In this document: positions 28,960 through 41,469 of the stretch, piece after piece
How the letters are laid out: each line of letters starts with the position of its first letter
How positions within the stretch are numbered: the stretch's first letter is position 1
NCBI GenBank assembly: GCA_009929855.1
Contig: RZZN01000030.1
Location: 1 to 49,135, forward strand
Direction of reading: 5' to 3'
DNA: 49,135 bases
Origin: Gammaproteobacteria bacterium
Lineage (GTDB): Bacteria > Pseudomonadota > Gammaproteobacteria > Chromatiales > Chromatiaceae
Notes under the pieces: generated by a model
Databases searched by the model: none
Seen by the model: the letters and a program-made list of their open reading frames with translations, nothing else
What the model was told of the DNA's origin: nothing
Program-made: the position numbers and the translations under genes

Positions 28960-29762
28960 GCAGCGAAACACAGCGCCGACCCGTGCGACGGATCGCGGTG
29001 GCATTGGATGCCACGCCGCACAGCCTCGGTGGCCTGGCCCTGGTGGCGGGCATCGCGGCCGCCTTGAACGCCGAGATCGAGGGCGTGTTCGTCGAGGATA
29101 CCGAGCTGATCCGACTCGCCGGGTTGCCCTTCCTGCGCGAGTTTCGCGCGGTCACACGCGGTGAGAGTCTGCTCGACGCGGAGCGGCTGCAGCGCGAGCT
29201 GCGCGCCGCGGCGCGACAAGTCCGTGCTCAGCTGGAGCGCTCGGCCACCGAGCTGGGAATCGCCTGGTCATTTCGGATCTGGCGTGGTGACCTCGAGGCC
29301 GAGATCCTTGGCGCCGCGCACGACGCCGAGCTCTTCGCCCTGGGCCGGCTCGGTCGATTCGCGCCATTGGCGCGGCGGGCACCGAGCCGCGCCGCCCGCG
29401 GCCGGACGACCGATCCGCTCGTCGGCGTCCTCTATGATGGCGGCGAGGGTGCCGAGCGTGTCCTCGCCATCGCCGCCGAACTGATGATGCGGCACCCTGT
29501 CAAGCTGATCATCCTGCTGCAGCCGCACCATCCGGAGGAGGCGCCCGCGCTGCATCGCCGCGCCGCCGAGCAACTTGGCACGATCGCCGAGCAGGTGCGG
29601 ATGGTCACGCTCGCGCAGGATCAGCCCGAAGATCTCGCGGCGACGGTGCGCGGCTGCGCGATCGACCTGCTGATCCTCGCTGCACACAACCCGATCCTCA
29701 GTCAGACGCAGGTCTGGACGAGCCTCGAGCATCTCGGCTGCCCGCTGGTGATCGGACGCTGA
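28956..29762 (+). CDS. Universal-stress-protein-like protein, tandem domain
   Basis: A 268-residue protein with two alpha/beta halves. The first (about 12-135) opens RRIAVALDATPHSLGGLALVAGIA and contains IEGVFVEDTELIRLAGLPF, as in UspA-like proteins. The second ends LLILAAHNPILSQTQVWTSLEHLGCPLVIGR-like, the terminal strand of the fold. The glycine-rich ATP-binding motif of ATP-type USPs is not evident. Its ATG overlaps the protease stop in an ATGA, so the two are probably translationally coupled. Its end is nine bases from the convergent FAAL gene. Confidence 0.75.
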   Translation: MSSETQRRPVRRIAVALDATPHSLGGLALVAGIAAALNAEIEGVFVEDTELIRLAGLPFLREFRAVTRGESLLDAERLQRELRAAARQVRAQLERSATELGIAWSFRIWRGDLEAEILGAAHDAELFALGRLGRFAPLARRAPSRAARGRTTDPLVGVLYDGGEGAERVLAIAAELMMRHPVKLIILLQPHHPEEAPALHRRAAEQLGTIAEQVRMVTLAQDQPEDLAATVRGCAIDLLILAAHNPILSQTQVWTSLEHLGCPLVIGR

Positions 29763-29771
29763 GTCAAGGGC

Positions 29772-32534
<2,763 letters not shown>

Positions 32535-32709
32535 GTAGACGCTCCGGGTAGTCGATGAGAACTGCTCCAACAGGGCGACACTATGCCCTCCAGCCCAGCT
32601 GCCGGCAAGCACACACGGCGGTCCGCATCTCGCATCACTTCCCCCGGCTCAGGATGATCCGGCGACCCGATCAGCCAATAAGAACGAAGAATCACCGAGG
32701 CTCGCCCAC

Positions 32710-35583
32710 ATGTCCCTGACCCAAGCCCTTGCGGGATCCACGACTGATCACCCGATCGAGCATCAGTGGCGCCAGTTGCTCGGTCAACTGCTCGATGCGG
32801 TTCCCTGTGGCGCGGCCTTGTTCGATCCCGAGCAGCGACTCATCGAGGCCAACGCGGCCTTCCGCGATCTCATCGACATGCCGGCCGCGGGCGGGGCGGT
32901 GATCCGGCTCGGCGAGCTGGTGGCCGCGCCCGATCAGGCGCGGCTGCACGAGATCCTGACGCACACGTCCTCGCCAACCGACCACGAGCTGCGGCTGCAG
33001 GCCGGTGCCGAGGAGCCGCGCCGCGCGCTGGTGCGTTTCACCCGCATCACGCTGGTCCAGGAGGAGCTCATCCTGCTCTTCGTCCTGACCGCCCCCCCGG
33101 ATCATGCGAGCGCGCTGCCAGCGCCACTCGCCATTCCAGACACAGAGGGTGACGCGGCGCAAGCCTTCGCGCGGGTCGCCAACTGGGTGCTCGATCTCAC
33201 CACCTGGCGGATCCAGGGATCGCGGGCCTGGTATGACATCTGGGGTACGAGTCCCGATGAACCCTTCACGCTGGAGGATCTCTATCAGCGACTCCTGCCC
33301 GAGGATCGCCTTCGCGTCGCCGCGGCGGTGCGCAAGGCCTGCGAGCAGCGGACGCCCTTCCGTCTGCGTCATCGCTTCATCACGCCCGATGGGAGACTGC
33401 GGTGGGCGGAGAGTGCCTGCCGGCCCGACCCCGATCCGTCCATCGCGCTTCGCAGACTCAGCGGTATCGTCTTGGACATCTCACATCGCCATGAGGCCGA
33501 GCTGATGCTGGCCCGGTACCAGGATATCGTCTCGGCTTCGCCCGATCGCCTCGCCTTCCTGGACCGCGGCTGCCGTCTGCAGACCGCGAACGAGGCCTTC
33601 CTGACAGCGGTCCAGGGCACGCTCGAGACCACGGTGGGCCGCTGCTTCCACGAGCTCGTGGGGCCGGGACCAGTCAGCGACTGTCTCTATCGCCACCTTG
33701 CCCGCTGCCTGGACATGGCCGAGATCACCGTCGAGGACGTCACCGAGCCGGCGCGCGACGGGACGACCCGCGAATTCGAGCTCCGCTTGGTGCCGCACCG
33801 TGATGCCCAGGGCCTGGTGAGCGGCATCGTCGTGAATCTGCGCGACGTCACCAACGTGCGTGAATCCGAGCGTTATCTACTGCAAACCGCCGCGGTCTAC
33901 GCCGCCACCTCGGACGCGGTGATCATCACCGACGCGACGACCCGAATCGTCGCGGTCAATGATGCCTTCACTCGGATCACCGGCTACGCCAAGGACGAGG
34001 TGATGGGTCAGCGGCCGAGCATGCTGGACTCGCAATGGCATTCACGCGCCTTTCATCTCAAGGTCTGGCGCTGTCTGCTCAAGACCGGCTCCTGGCAAGG
34101 CGAGATCTGGAACCGTCGCAAGGACGGCGAGATCGTGCTCCATAGCCTGAGTCTGCGCCGGATCCAGGATGCGCGCGGTCAGACCACCAACTACGTCGGG
34201 GTCTTCGCCGATCGCCGTACCGCCATGCCCGACTCCAGAGGCGCCGACGACTTCGTGCTCTATGACCCCTTGACCAAACTGCCGAACCGTATCCTGCTGG
34301 TCTCGCGCCTCGCCCATGCCATCGATCCATCCCCGAGTGGGCGGGCGCCCATCGCCCTCGCCCTGCTCGACATCGACCATTTCGACCATATCAACGCAAG
34401 CCTTGGACATCGGATCGGCGATGAGCTCCTGCGCGCAATCGCCCTGCGTCTGCGCGAGAGCATTCGAGCGACCGATGTCCTCGGGCGCTGGGGCAGCAAC
34501 CAGTTCGGTCTGCTGTTCGATGGAGTGGGCTCGACCCAGGAGGCGCAAATCCTGGCCGAACGTCTGCTGGATTGTCTGAAACCCTCGCTGACGGTCAGAC
34601 GACATCATCTCTTCGTCGCCGCGAGTATCGGGGTCACCCTTGAAAGCGGCCCAGAGAGCGATGTCGAATCATTGATCTGTCGCGCCGAGGCGGCACTCCA
34701 TCTGGCCAAGCGGGCGGGTGGGAGAAGCGCGCTCAGAATCCTCCACGAGCACACCGACGTGCTCGCACTCGAGCGCCTGGAGCCACTCGGGCGACTGCGC
34801 GACGCCCTGACGCGTGGCGAGCTGCGGCTCTACTTCCAACCCCGGGTCGAGCTTGAAACTGGTCGATGGATGAGCGTCCAGACCCAGCTGCGCTGGCAGC
34901 ATCCAGTGCTCGGGTTGGTCCGTCCGGAAGAGATCCTGCCGCTCGCCGATGCCACCGTGGCACTGGCGGAGATCGGACATTGGGTCATCGCCGAGGCCTG
35001 TCGCCAGTTCCGAGCCTGGGACGACCGTGGGGTCGCCCCGCGATCATTGACACTCACGCTCAGCGAGGCGCAGCTGACCGGCTTCGATCTGATCTCGACA
35101 CTCGAGCGCTTGCTCCAGGGCTGCGCGCTCAACGGCGAGCGGATCGAGCTGGAGGTGCCCGCCGCGCTGATGTTCAAGCATCCCGAGCAGTCGAAAGCGG
35201 TCTGCGCTGGCCTGCGACGTCTTGGCGTCGCACTGACCTTGAGCGAGGCCGGCACCGGCTGGCTCGCCCCGGCGTGGTTGCGTCTGGCCGCGATCGACAA
35301 AGTCAAGATCCATGCCAGGCTCATCGAATCCATGACCGAGTCCGATGACGACCTGGTCCTCACCGAAGCATTGGTCGCCATGGCCCAGGCACTCGAGCTT
35401 GCGGTCATTGCCGATGGGGTCACCACGGCGCGGCAGCGTCACTCGCTCATGAGCATGGGCTGCCTGGAAGCGGTCGGCGAGCTTCTGGCACCGCCCATGT
35501 CCCCCGCTCAGTTCGAGCAAGCGCTGCTCGAGACCAGGCTGCAAGCCCCCACGCGGCGGATACGCAAGCAGACGCTGGTCTGA
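32710..35583 (+). CDS. Multi-PAS protein with degenerate GGDEF and EAL domains
   Basis: A 957-residue cytoplasmic signalling protein with no membrane segment. Four PAS-type domains are visible (about 20-130, 155-265, 270-385 and 392-505). A GGDEF domain (about 515-670) opens DPLTKLPNRILL, but its signature loop reads RWGSNQF (residues 593-599), so GGDEF has become GSNQF. The EAL domain (about 690-940) has QTQLRW instead of EALLRW, SEAGTGW instead of DDFGTGY, KIH instead of KID, and ADGVT instead of AEGVE. Neither synthesis nor hydrolysis of c-di-GMP is expected; a role as sensor, c-di-GMP reader or binding partner is inferred. GAGG lies upstream of the ATG. Confidence 0.9.
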   Translation: MSLTQALAGSTTDHPIEHQWRQLLGQLLDAVPCGAALFDPEQRLIEANAAFRDLIDMPAAGGAVIRLGELVAAPDQARLHEILTHTSSPTDHELRLQAGAEEPRRALVRFTRITLVQEELILLFVLTAPPDHASALPAPLAIPDTEGDAAQAFARVANWVLDLTTWRIQGSRAWYDIWGTSPDEPFTLEDLYQRLLPEDRLRVAAAVRKACEQRTPFRLRHRFITPDGRLRWAESACRPDPDPSIALRRLSGIVLDISHRHEAELMLARYQDIVSASPDRLAFLDRGCRLQTANEAFLTAVQGTLETTVGRCFHELVGPGPVSDCLYRHLARCLDMAEITVEDVTEPARDGTTREFELRLVPHRDAQGLVSGIVVNLRDVTNVRESERYLLQTAAVYAATSDAVIITDATTRIVAVNDAFTRITGYAKDEVMGQRPSMLDSQWHSRAFHLKVWRCLLKTGSWQGEIWNRRKDGEIVLHSLSLRRIQDARGQTTNYVGVFADRRTAMPDSRGADDFVLYDPLTKLPNRILLVSRLAHAIDPSPSGRAPIALALLDIDHFDHINASLGHRIGDELLRAIALRLRESIRATDVLGRWGSNQFGLLFDGVGSTQEAQILAERLLDCLKPSLTVRRHHLFVAASIGVTLESGPESDVESLICRAEAALHLAKRAGGRSALRILHEHTDVLALERLEPLGRLRDALTRGELRLYFQPRVELETGRWMSVQTQLRWQHPVLGLVRPEEILPLADATVALAEIGHWVIAEACRQFRAWDDRGVAPRSLTLTLSEAQLTGFDLISTLERLLQGCALNGERIELEVPAALMFKHPEQSKAVCAGLRRLGVALTLSEAGTGWLAPAWLRLAAIDKVKIHARLIESMTESDDDLVLTEALVAMAQALELAVIADGVTTARQRHSLMSMGCLEAVGELLAPPMSPAQFEQALLETRLQAPTRRIRKQTLV

Positions 35584-35600
35584 GCGCGACCCGCGCCGGC

Positions 35601-35606
35601 TATAAT
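35601..35606 (+). promoter_or_regulatory. Consensus -10 element upstream of the ATP-grasp gene
   Basis: A perfect TATAAT lies 33 bases before the ATG at 35639. The expected -35 position (35578-35583) has no clear TTGACA, so only the -10 is supported. Confidence 0.5.
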
Positions 35607-35638
35607 CGCCCACTTCAGCCCCACAAAGAGTGCTGCCC

Positions 35639-38224
35639 ATGTCCGTCCCCGAGCTGGCATCCATGCTGGATCATCCCAATCTGGTCGATGCCTATGCTCC
35701 GCGGCCCGACTGCTACGATGAGATGCGCACGGCCGCGGGCGAGATCCGCCCGGCATGGCAATATGTGTTGGACGCACTGCGCACGCTCGGGCCAAGCGGG
35801 ATCGAGTCACGCTGGCGCGAGGCCATGCGCCTGATGCGCGACAACGGGGTGACCTACAATCTCAATGCCGACCCGCGCGGCATCTCGCGACCCTGGGAGC
35901 TGGATCTCCTGCCCTTGCTCATTCGCAGCGAGGAATGGGCCGAGCTCGAGCGTGGTCTGATCCAACGCGCCGATCTCTTCAACCTCATCCTGCTCGATCT
36001 CTATGGTCCACGCAACCTGGTGCGCAATGGACTGCTGCCGGCCGAGCTGATCGATGCCAGCCCGCGTTATCTGCTCGCCTGTCATGGGATTGGGTTTGCC
36101 GCAAACCGTCCATTGATCCAGTACGCGGCCGATCTCACGCGCACGCCGGATGGGCAGTGGCGGGTCATCGCCGATCGCACGCAAACCCCGCTCGGCTTCG
36201 GTTATGCACTCGAGAACCGGGTCGTCCTCTCGCGCATCCTGCCCAGCATCTTCCGCGACGCCCACGCGCATCGGCTCGCCAGCTTCTTCCGCTCGATGCG
36301 ACGCACACTCACACGGCTCGCCCCGCGGCGCACCGACCATGCTCGGGTCGTCGTGCTCACCCCGGGACCCGCGCACGCCGCCTATTTCGAGCACGCCTAT
36401 CTCGCCAACTATCTTGGCTACACCCTGGTGCAAGGCGGTGATCTTTCGGTGCGCGACGGTGCACTCTGGCTGCGCACCCTGGGTCGCTTGGAGCGCATCG
36501 ACGCGATCCTGCGCCGAGTCGGTGATGACTGGTGCGACCCGCTGGAGCTGCGCGAGGATTCGCTCTTGGGTGTCCCTGGTCTGGTTCAGGCCGTGCGCGC
36601 CGGCAATCTGGTCGTTGCCAATGCGCTCGGCAGTGGCATCCTGGAGCACCCCGCGATGATGGCCTTCCTGCCGGCACTCTGTCACGAGCTGCTTGGCGAG
36701 GAGCTGCAGCTGCCTGGCATCCAGACCTGGTGGTGTGGCGACCCGGCATCGCTGAAGGTCGTCCTGGAGCGTTTCGACGGGCTGGTCATCAAGTCGCTGA
36801 AACGCCCCCCGGGCGAGCGCACCCGCTTCCCCGGCACCATGGAGCCGGCCGCGCGCACGGCCTTGATCAAGGCCATGACCGCGGATCCAGGGGGCTATAT
36901 CGCCCAGGAGCACATCTGTCCCTCGACCGCCCCGGCCCTCGTCGGCCATCGTCTCGAGCCGCGTCCGAGCGTTCTGCGGACCTTCCTCAATGCCGAGGAT
37001 GACGGCTATACGGTGATGCCCGGGGGCCTGGGACGTGTCACCCCGACCAACGCCGATGCGCTCAACTCCAACCGGCTCGGCGGGCTGGCCAAGGATGTCT
37101 GGATCGTCGCCTCCGAGCCGGAGCGACAGGAAAGCCTGCTGGTCACCACCGAGCTCAGTCCGGCCATCACCCAGGAGAGTCAGGTCTCCAGCCGGGTCGC
37201 CGACAACCTGTTCTGGATCGGCCGTTATGCCGAGCGCGCCGAGGATCTGGTACGGCTCTTGCGTATGGTAATCTTCAAGCTTACGGAGCGCACCAGCGAG
37301 GGTCCGGCCGCGGGCGACATCGGATATCTGCGCTCGCTGCTGGAGGCACTGACCAATCAGACCCAGGCGTTTCCCGGCTTCATTGGGGCCGATGCCGATG
37401 AGCGACTGCTCGACCCGCTGCCGGAGATGCTCTCGCTGATCAGTGACGCCTCGCGACTGGGTGGACTGCCCCAGACGCTCGAGGCACTCGGGCGCGCCGC
37501 CTATTCGGTGCGCGACCGGCTGTCGGCCGATACCTGGCGGATCGTCAGCGATATCGAAGGGCATCTCGCCAATCTGACCGACGAGCGCCCCAATCAGCTC
37601 TCGCTGGCGCTCGATGAGCTCGATCCATTGATCACCTCGTTGGTCGCCTTCTCGGCACTGACCCAGGAGAACATGACACACAATGAGGGGTGGCACTTTC
37701 TGGAGATCGGTCGGCGCCTGGAGCGCGCCGTCTCGACCGCGAGCCTCCTGCGCTCGATGCTGGTCCCGATCACCCATGACCCGGATGAGAGCATCGTGAT
37801 CGAGGCCGTCCTGGGCATCACCGATAGCCTCATCACCTACCGCCGGCGCTATCGCGCCGGAACCCGGATCGGCGCGCTGCTCGATCTGGTTCTCCAGGAT
37901 GAGGGGAATCCGCGCGCGCTCGCCTATCAGCTGGTCAAGCTCGAGCAACTGGTCGGTGAGCTGCCACGCGGCGAGCTGGCGATCGGGCGCTCGCCGGTCG
38001 AAAAATTGGTGCTCAAGACGCTCACCGATGTCCGTTTGGCCGAGCTCGACATCCTGATCCAGCCGGACAAGACCGGGACTCGACGGGTTGCGCTGGCGAC
38101 CATGCTCGGCGAGCTCGATCGTCATTGCGCCGAGATCTCGGACGCGATCACCGCGCAATACTTCCGGCACGAGGAGCAGCCACACAGTCTACTGAGCCGG
38201 TCCAAGGCGCGAGGCACGGCATGA
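35639..38224 (+). CDS. Circularly permuted ATP-grasp / alpha-E domain fusion protein
   Basis: An 861-residue protein. The first half (about 1-490) is a circularly permuted type 2 ATP-grasp domain of the COG2308 group, with YNLNADPRGISRPWELD, NALGSGILEHPAMMAFLPAL and a conserved TWWCGDP segment. The second half (about 510-850) is an alpha-helical alpha-E domain (COG2307), opening SRVADNLFWIGRYAERAEDL. In most genomes these are two genes. The pair with a transglutaminase is a known conserved neighbourhood thought to make or modify a peptide-like amide, but the product is unknown. The ATG at 35639 has AAAGAG upstream; a GTG at 35630 is an alternative. Its stop overlaps the next gene in ATGA. Confidence 0.9.
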   Translation: MSVPELASMLDHPNLVDAYAPRPDCYDEMRTAAGEIRPAWQYVLDALRTLGPSGIESRWREAMRLMRDNGVTYNLNADPRGISRPWELDLLPLLIRSEEWAELERGLIQRADLFNLILLDLYGPRNLVRNGLLPAELIDASPRYLLACHGIGFAANRPLIQYAADLTRTPDGQWRVIADRTQTPLGFGYALENRVVLSRILPSIFRDAHAHRLASFFRSMRRTLTRLAPRRTDHARVVVLTPGPAHAAYFEHAYLANYLGYTLVQGGDLSVRDGALWLRTLGRLERIDAILRRVGDDWCDPLELREDSLLGVPGLVQAVRAGNLVVANALGSGILEHPAMMAFLPALCHELLGEELQLPGIQTWWCGDPASLKVVLERFDGLVIKSLKRPPGERTRFPGTMEPAARTALIKAMTADPGGYIAQEHICPSTAPALVGHRLEPRPSVLRTFLNAEDDGYTVMPGGLGRVTPTNADALNSNRLGGLAKDVWIVASEPERQESLLVTTELSPAITQESQVSSRVADNLFWIGRYAERAEDLVRLLRMVIFKLTERTSEGPAAGDIGYLRSLLEALTNQTQAFPGFIGADADERLLDPLPEMLSLISDASRLGGLPQTLEALGRAAYSVRDRLSADTWRIVSDIEGHLANLTDERPNQLSLALDELDPLITSLVAFSALTQENMTHNEGWHFLEIGRRLERAVSTASLLRSMLVPITHDPDESIVIEAVLGITDSLITYRRRYRAGTRIGALLDLVLQDEGNPRALAYQLVKLEQLVGELPRGELAIGRSPVEKLVLKTLTDVRLAELDILIQPDKTGTRRVALATMLGELDRHCAEISDAITAQYFRHEEQPHSLLSRSKARGTA

Positions 38225-39192
38225 GGCTGCGCATCGATCATGTCACGCGCTACGAGTACTCAGAGCCAGTCTCGCTGTGCCATAGCATCGCCCATCTCAA
38301 GCCGTCCAAGATGGCGCGTCAGCGCTGTCTCTTCAGTCAGATCCGGGTCGACCCCTGGCCCGCGGTCCACCGCGAGTACGAGGATTTTTTCGGCAATCGG
38401 GTGAGCTATTTCTCGATTCAACAGGCGCATGAGGCACTCGAGGTGCGGGCGCGCAGCGAGGTCGAGGTCATCCCGGCGAGTCTTCCCGATCCCGCCACCA
38501 CACCGCCCTGGGAGCGCATCGTCGATCGCTTGCGCGACCCTCAGGACGCGCCCATGACGGATCTGCGCGTCTTCACGCTCCCCTCCCCCCTGGTGCCGGC
38601 CGACGCCGACGCGCGTGACTATGCGGCCGAGTCATTCACGGCTGGGCGCCCCATCCTGGAGGCGACGATCGATCTGATGGGGCGCATCTACCGCGATTTC
38701 ACCTACGACCCGACATCGACCACCATCGCCACCCCGTTGAGCGAGGTGATGACGCAGCGCAAGGGTGTGTGTCAGGATTTCGCGCATGTCGCCATCGCTG
38801 GTCTGCGCGGACTCGGTCTGGCCGCACGCTATGTCAGTGGATATCTGGAGACCCTGCCACCGCCAGGCCAGGCCAAGCTGCAAGGCGCCGACGCCTCACA
38901 TGCCTGGTTCGCGCTGCTCATCCCCGGCCTCGGATGGGTCGACTTCGACCCGACCAACGATCAGGTCCCGGGCGAACAGCATATCGTCACCGCGGTCGGA
39001 CGCGATTTTCAGGATGTGACCCCGGTTCGGGGCATCTTCTATGGCGGCGGCCATCACGATCTGTTCGTCGCGGTCGATGTCGACCGGATGACCCCAACCC
39101 TGGCGGACAATGGCACCCCCGCGCCCACCGATCCGCCCAGCGACGCGGCTGGAGACAACACCAGGCCCGCGCTCACCCCGCCTCGAGCCTGA
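38221..39192 (+). CDS. Transglutaminase-like family protein
   Basis: A 323-residue protein with an N-terminal beta domain (RLRIDHVTRYEYSEPVS) and a transglutaminase/protease-like core. The catalytic triad is visible as C184 (RKGVCQDFAH), H227 (DASHAWF) and D242 (WVDFDPTND). The tail after about 295 is Pro/Thr-rich and probably disordered. With the preceding ATP-grasp/alpha-E protein, whose gene it overlaps by four bases, it forms a recurrent set. Whether it acts as a peptidase, transamidase or amidase is not known. Confidence 0.93.
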   Translation: MRLRIDHVTRYEYSEPVSLCHSIAHLKPSKMARQRCLFSQIRVDPWPAVHREYEDFFGNRVSYFSIQQAHEALEVRARSEVEVIPASLPDPATTPPWERIVDRLRDPQDAPMTDLRVFTLPSPLVPADADARDYAAESFTAGRPILEATIDLMGRIYRDFTYDPTSTTIATPLSEVMTQRKGVCQDFAHVAIAGLRGLGLAARYVSGYLETLPPPGQAKLQGADASHAWFALLIPGLGWVDFDPTNDQVPGEQHIVTAVGRDFQDVTPVRGIFYGGGHHDLFVAVDVDRMTPTLADNGTPAPTDPPSDAAGDNTRPALTPPRA

Positions 39193-39257
39193 TCGACTGA
39201 GCGATCGCGGCGCCGCCGACCAGCGATCCAGCGCACCCCGAGATGGCACATCGTCAA

Positions 39258-39809
39258 TCACCCAGCGCGCGCGCCAGTGCCATCGCGATGGCGTTGCGCG
39301 AGTTGGACATAGCGCTCCGCCAGGTACTCCAGATACTCCAGCTCGCGATCACTGAGCGCGCGCACCCGCCGCGCCGGTGAGCCGAGCCACAGCGAGCCAC
39401 CCTCCAAGACCTGCCCAGGCGTCACCAGGGTGCCCGCACCCAGCAAGGTGAATGGATGCAAGAGCGCGCGGTCCAACACCCGCGCGCCGATTCCGATCAG
39501 ACAATGATGGCGGATCTCGCAGCCGTGCAGCACGACCTGGTGCCCAACCGTGACATCCTCGTGGATGAGCAGCGGCGCCCCGTCCGGCATGAAGCGACTC
39601 TCATGTGAGACATGCAGGATGCTGCCGTCCTGAATGTTGGTGCGAGCGCCGATCTCGATCCGGTTGATATCACCACGGATCACGCAAGCGGGCCAGACCG
39701 AGACCTCGGCACCGAGGGCCACGTCACCGATGATCACCGCGGTCTCGTCGATCCAGGCACTCGGATCGATCCGCGGGTGCTTGTCCTCGAATGGGCGAAT
39801 CCTCGACAT
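39258..39809 (-). CDS. Gamma-carbonic-anhydrase-like hexapeptide-repeat protein (YrdA family)
   Basis: A 183-residue left-handed beta-helix protein. Hexapeptide repeats begin at PSAWIDETAVIIGDVALGAE and run to about residue 140, followed by a C-terminal helix (SDRELEYLEYLAERYVQLAQRH). Histidines that could bind zinc lie in LHVSHE and in VTVGHQVVLHGC. The family includes proteins with and without carbonic anhydrase activity, so activity is not claimed. The ATG at 39809 begins the conserved part; the frame extends upstream through the cls gene region. Convergent with the transglutaminase gene (65 bases apart). Confidence 0.92.
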   Translation of the reverse strand: MSRIRPFEDKHPRIDPSAWIDETAVIIGDVALGAEVSVWPACVIRGDINRIEIGARTNIQDGSILHVSHESRFMPDGAPLLIHEDVTVGHQVVLHGCEIRHHCLIGIGARVLDRALLHPFTLLGAGTLVTPGQVLEGGSLWLGSPARRVRALSDRELEYLEYLAERYVQLAQRHRDGTGARAG

Positions 39810-40023
39810 GGTCTGTGGCCGGGCGGCTGCAAAGCGAAACTCGGCGATCATCATACCCGTTACGCGTCGGTTTGCACGCCCGACCCGAGCGCACGGCGCG
39901 CGCCGAGCGCTGCAAGCGGGGTGATTTTGGCTCACAATGAGGGTCAGGACAGACGCATCATCGACTCGCGTCCAATGCGCCGGGCGCGCGCATCCCATCA
40001 CGGCCACAGCGAAGACCAGGCTC

Positions 40024-41451
40024 ATGATCCTGTTGCTCCTGCATCTACTCATCCAGGCGGGCTTGATCGTACGGATCCTGCTGCGGCCCAATCGCCAACC
40101 GGCATCACGGATCGCCTGGATCCTGGTCATCCTGGCGGTGCCGGTCATCGGGGCGATCGTCTATCTGCTGCTCGGCGAGGTGAGCCTCGGGCGTCATCGC
40201 CGCAGACGGCTGGGCCAGCTCCTCGCGCGGATCCCCGAGGTCGCGCACGCCCCGCATCGGCACACCCCACCGCCAGCGTTCCCCGAGACCTATCGGCAGC
40301 TCTTTCGGGTGGGCCAATCGATCAGCGGCTTCGCCCCGGTGAGCGGGAACCGGGCGCGCTTGACGGCCGACTCCAATGCCAGCATCGCCGCCATGGTGGC
40401 GGACATCGACGCGGCCGTCGATCACGTGCACCTGCTCTTCTATATCTGGCTGCCCGACATCAATGGACTGCGCATGGCGGCGGCGTTGGAGCGCGCCGCG
40501 GCACGTGGGGTCGTCTGCCGCGCCATGGTGGACGATCTGGGCTCGCGCCAGATGATTCGCTCGCGTCATTGGCGCCGGATGGCCGACGCCGGGGTCCGGC
40601 TCGCCCGCGCGCTGCCGATCGGCAACCCGCTGCTGCGCCCGCTGCGCGGGCGCATCGATCTGCGCAACCACCGCAAGATCCTGGTCATCGACGACCGCGT
40701 CACCTATTGCGGCAGCCAGAACTGCGCCGATCCCGAGTTTCGCATCAAGGCCAAATACGCGCCTTGGATCGACATCATGGTGCGTTTCGAGGGACCGATC
40801 GCGCGCCAGACCCAGATCCTGTTCGCGAGCGACTGGCTCGCCCATGTCGAGGATGGCATCGATGAGCTGCTGCGCCGCCCGGTCGCGACCAGCGTGCCGA
40901 CCGGGATCTCGGCCCAGGTGATCGGCACTGGACCGGCGATCCGCCCCACCGCCATGCCTGAGTTGTTCGAATCACTCTTCCATGGGGCACGCGAGGAGCT
41001 GGTCATCTCGACCCCTTATTATGTCCCCAACGAGTCGATGCAGGGCGCGCTCTGCGCCGCCGCCTACCGCGGCGTGCGCACCAGCCTCCTCGTCCCCGCG
41101 CGCAACGACTCCTGGATCGTCGGCATGGCGAGCCGCAGCTATTACGCCGAGCTGCTCGCCGCCGGCGTGCGCATCTTCGAGTACGCTGGTGGATTGCTCC
41201 ACGCCAAGACAGTGACGGTGGATGGTGTGATCAGCCTGATCGGCTCGGCCAACATGGACCGGCGCAGCTTCGAGCTCAATTTCGAGAACAACATCCTGGT
41301 CTACGATCCAGGATTGACGGCGGCCATCCGGCAGCGCCAGGACCGCTATCTGGCGCAGTCGCGCCCGGTCAGCGCGGCCGAGGTGGCGGCCTGGCGGCCG
41401 GTGCGGCGACTCCTGAACAATGGCGTGGCCATGTTGGGACCGATCCTGTGA
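40024..41451 (+). CDS. cls: Cardiolipin synthase
   Basis: A 475-residue membrane-anchored phospholipase D superfamily enzyme that makes cardiolipin from two phosphatidylglycerols (or PG plus another lipid). Two N-terminal membrane helices (about 1-20 and 30-52, a PLDc_N-type region) precede two catalytic HKD motifs: H216/K218 in NHRKILVIDD and H393/K395 in HAKTVTVD, each followed by a GSxN motif. The length is normal. The ATG at 40024 starts the first membrane helix; an upstream in-frame start adds an unrelated charged stretch. It ends 18 bases from a convergent small gene for another PLDc_N-type membrane protein. Confidence 0.95.
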   Translation: MILLLLHLLIQAGLIVRILLRPNRQPASRIAWILVILAVPVIGAIVYLLLGEVSLGRHRRRRLGQLLARIPEVAHAPHRHTPPPAFPETYRQLFRVGQSISGFAPVSGNRARLTADSNASIAAMVADIDAAVDHVHLLFYIWLPDINGLRMAAALERAAARGVVCRAMVDDLGSRQMIRSRHWRRMADAGVRLARALPIGNPLLRPLRGRIDLRNHRKILVIDDRVTYCGSQNCADPEFRIKAKYAPWIDIMVRFEGPIARQTQILFASDWLAHVEDGIDELLRRPVATSVPTGISAQVIGTGPAIRPTAMPELFESLFHGAREELVISTPYYVPNESMQGALCAAAYRGVRTSLLVPARNDSWIVGMASRSYYAELLAAGVRIFEYAGGLLHAKTVTVDGVISLIGSANMDRRSFELNFENNILVYDPGLTAAIRQRQDRYLAQSRPVSAAEVAAWRPVRRLLNNGVAMLGPIL

Positions 41452-41469
41452 GTGCGCGCCACATCGGTC

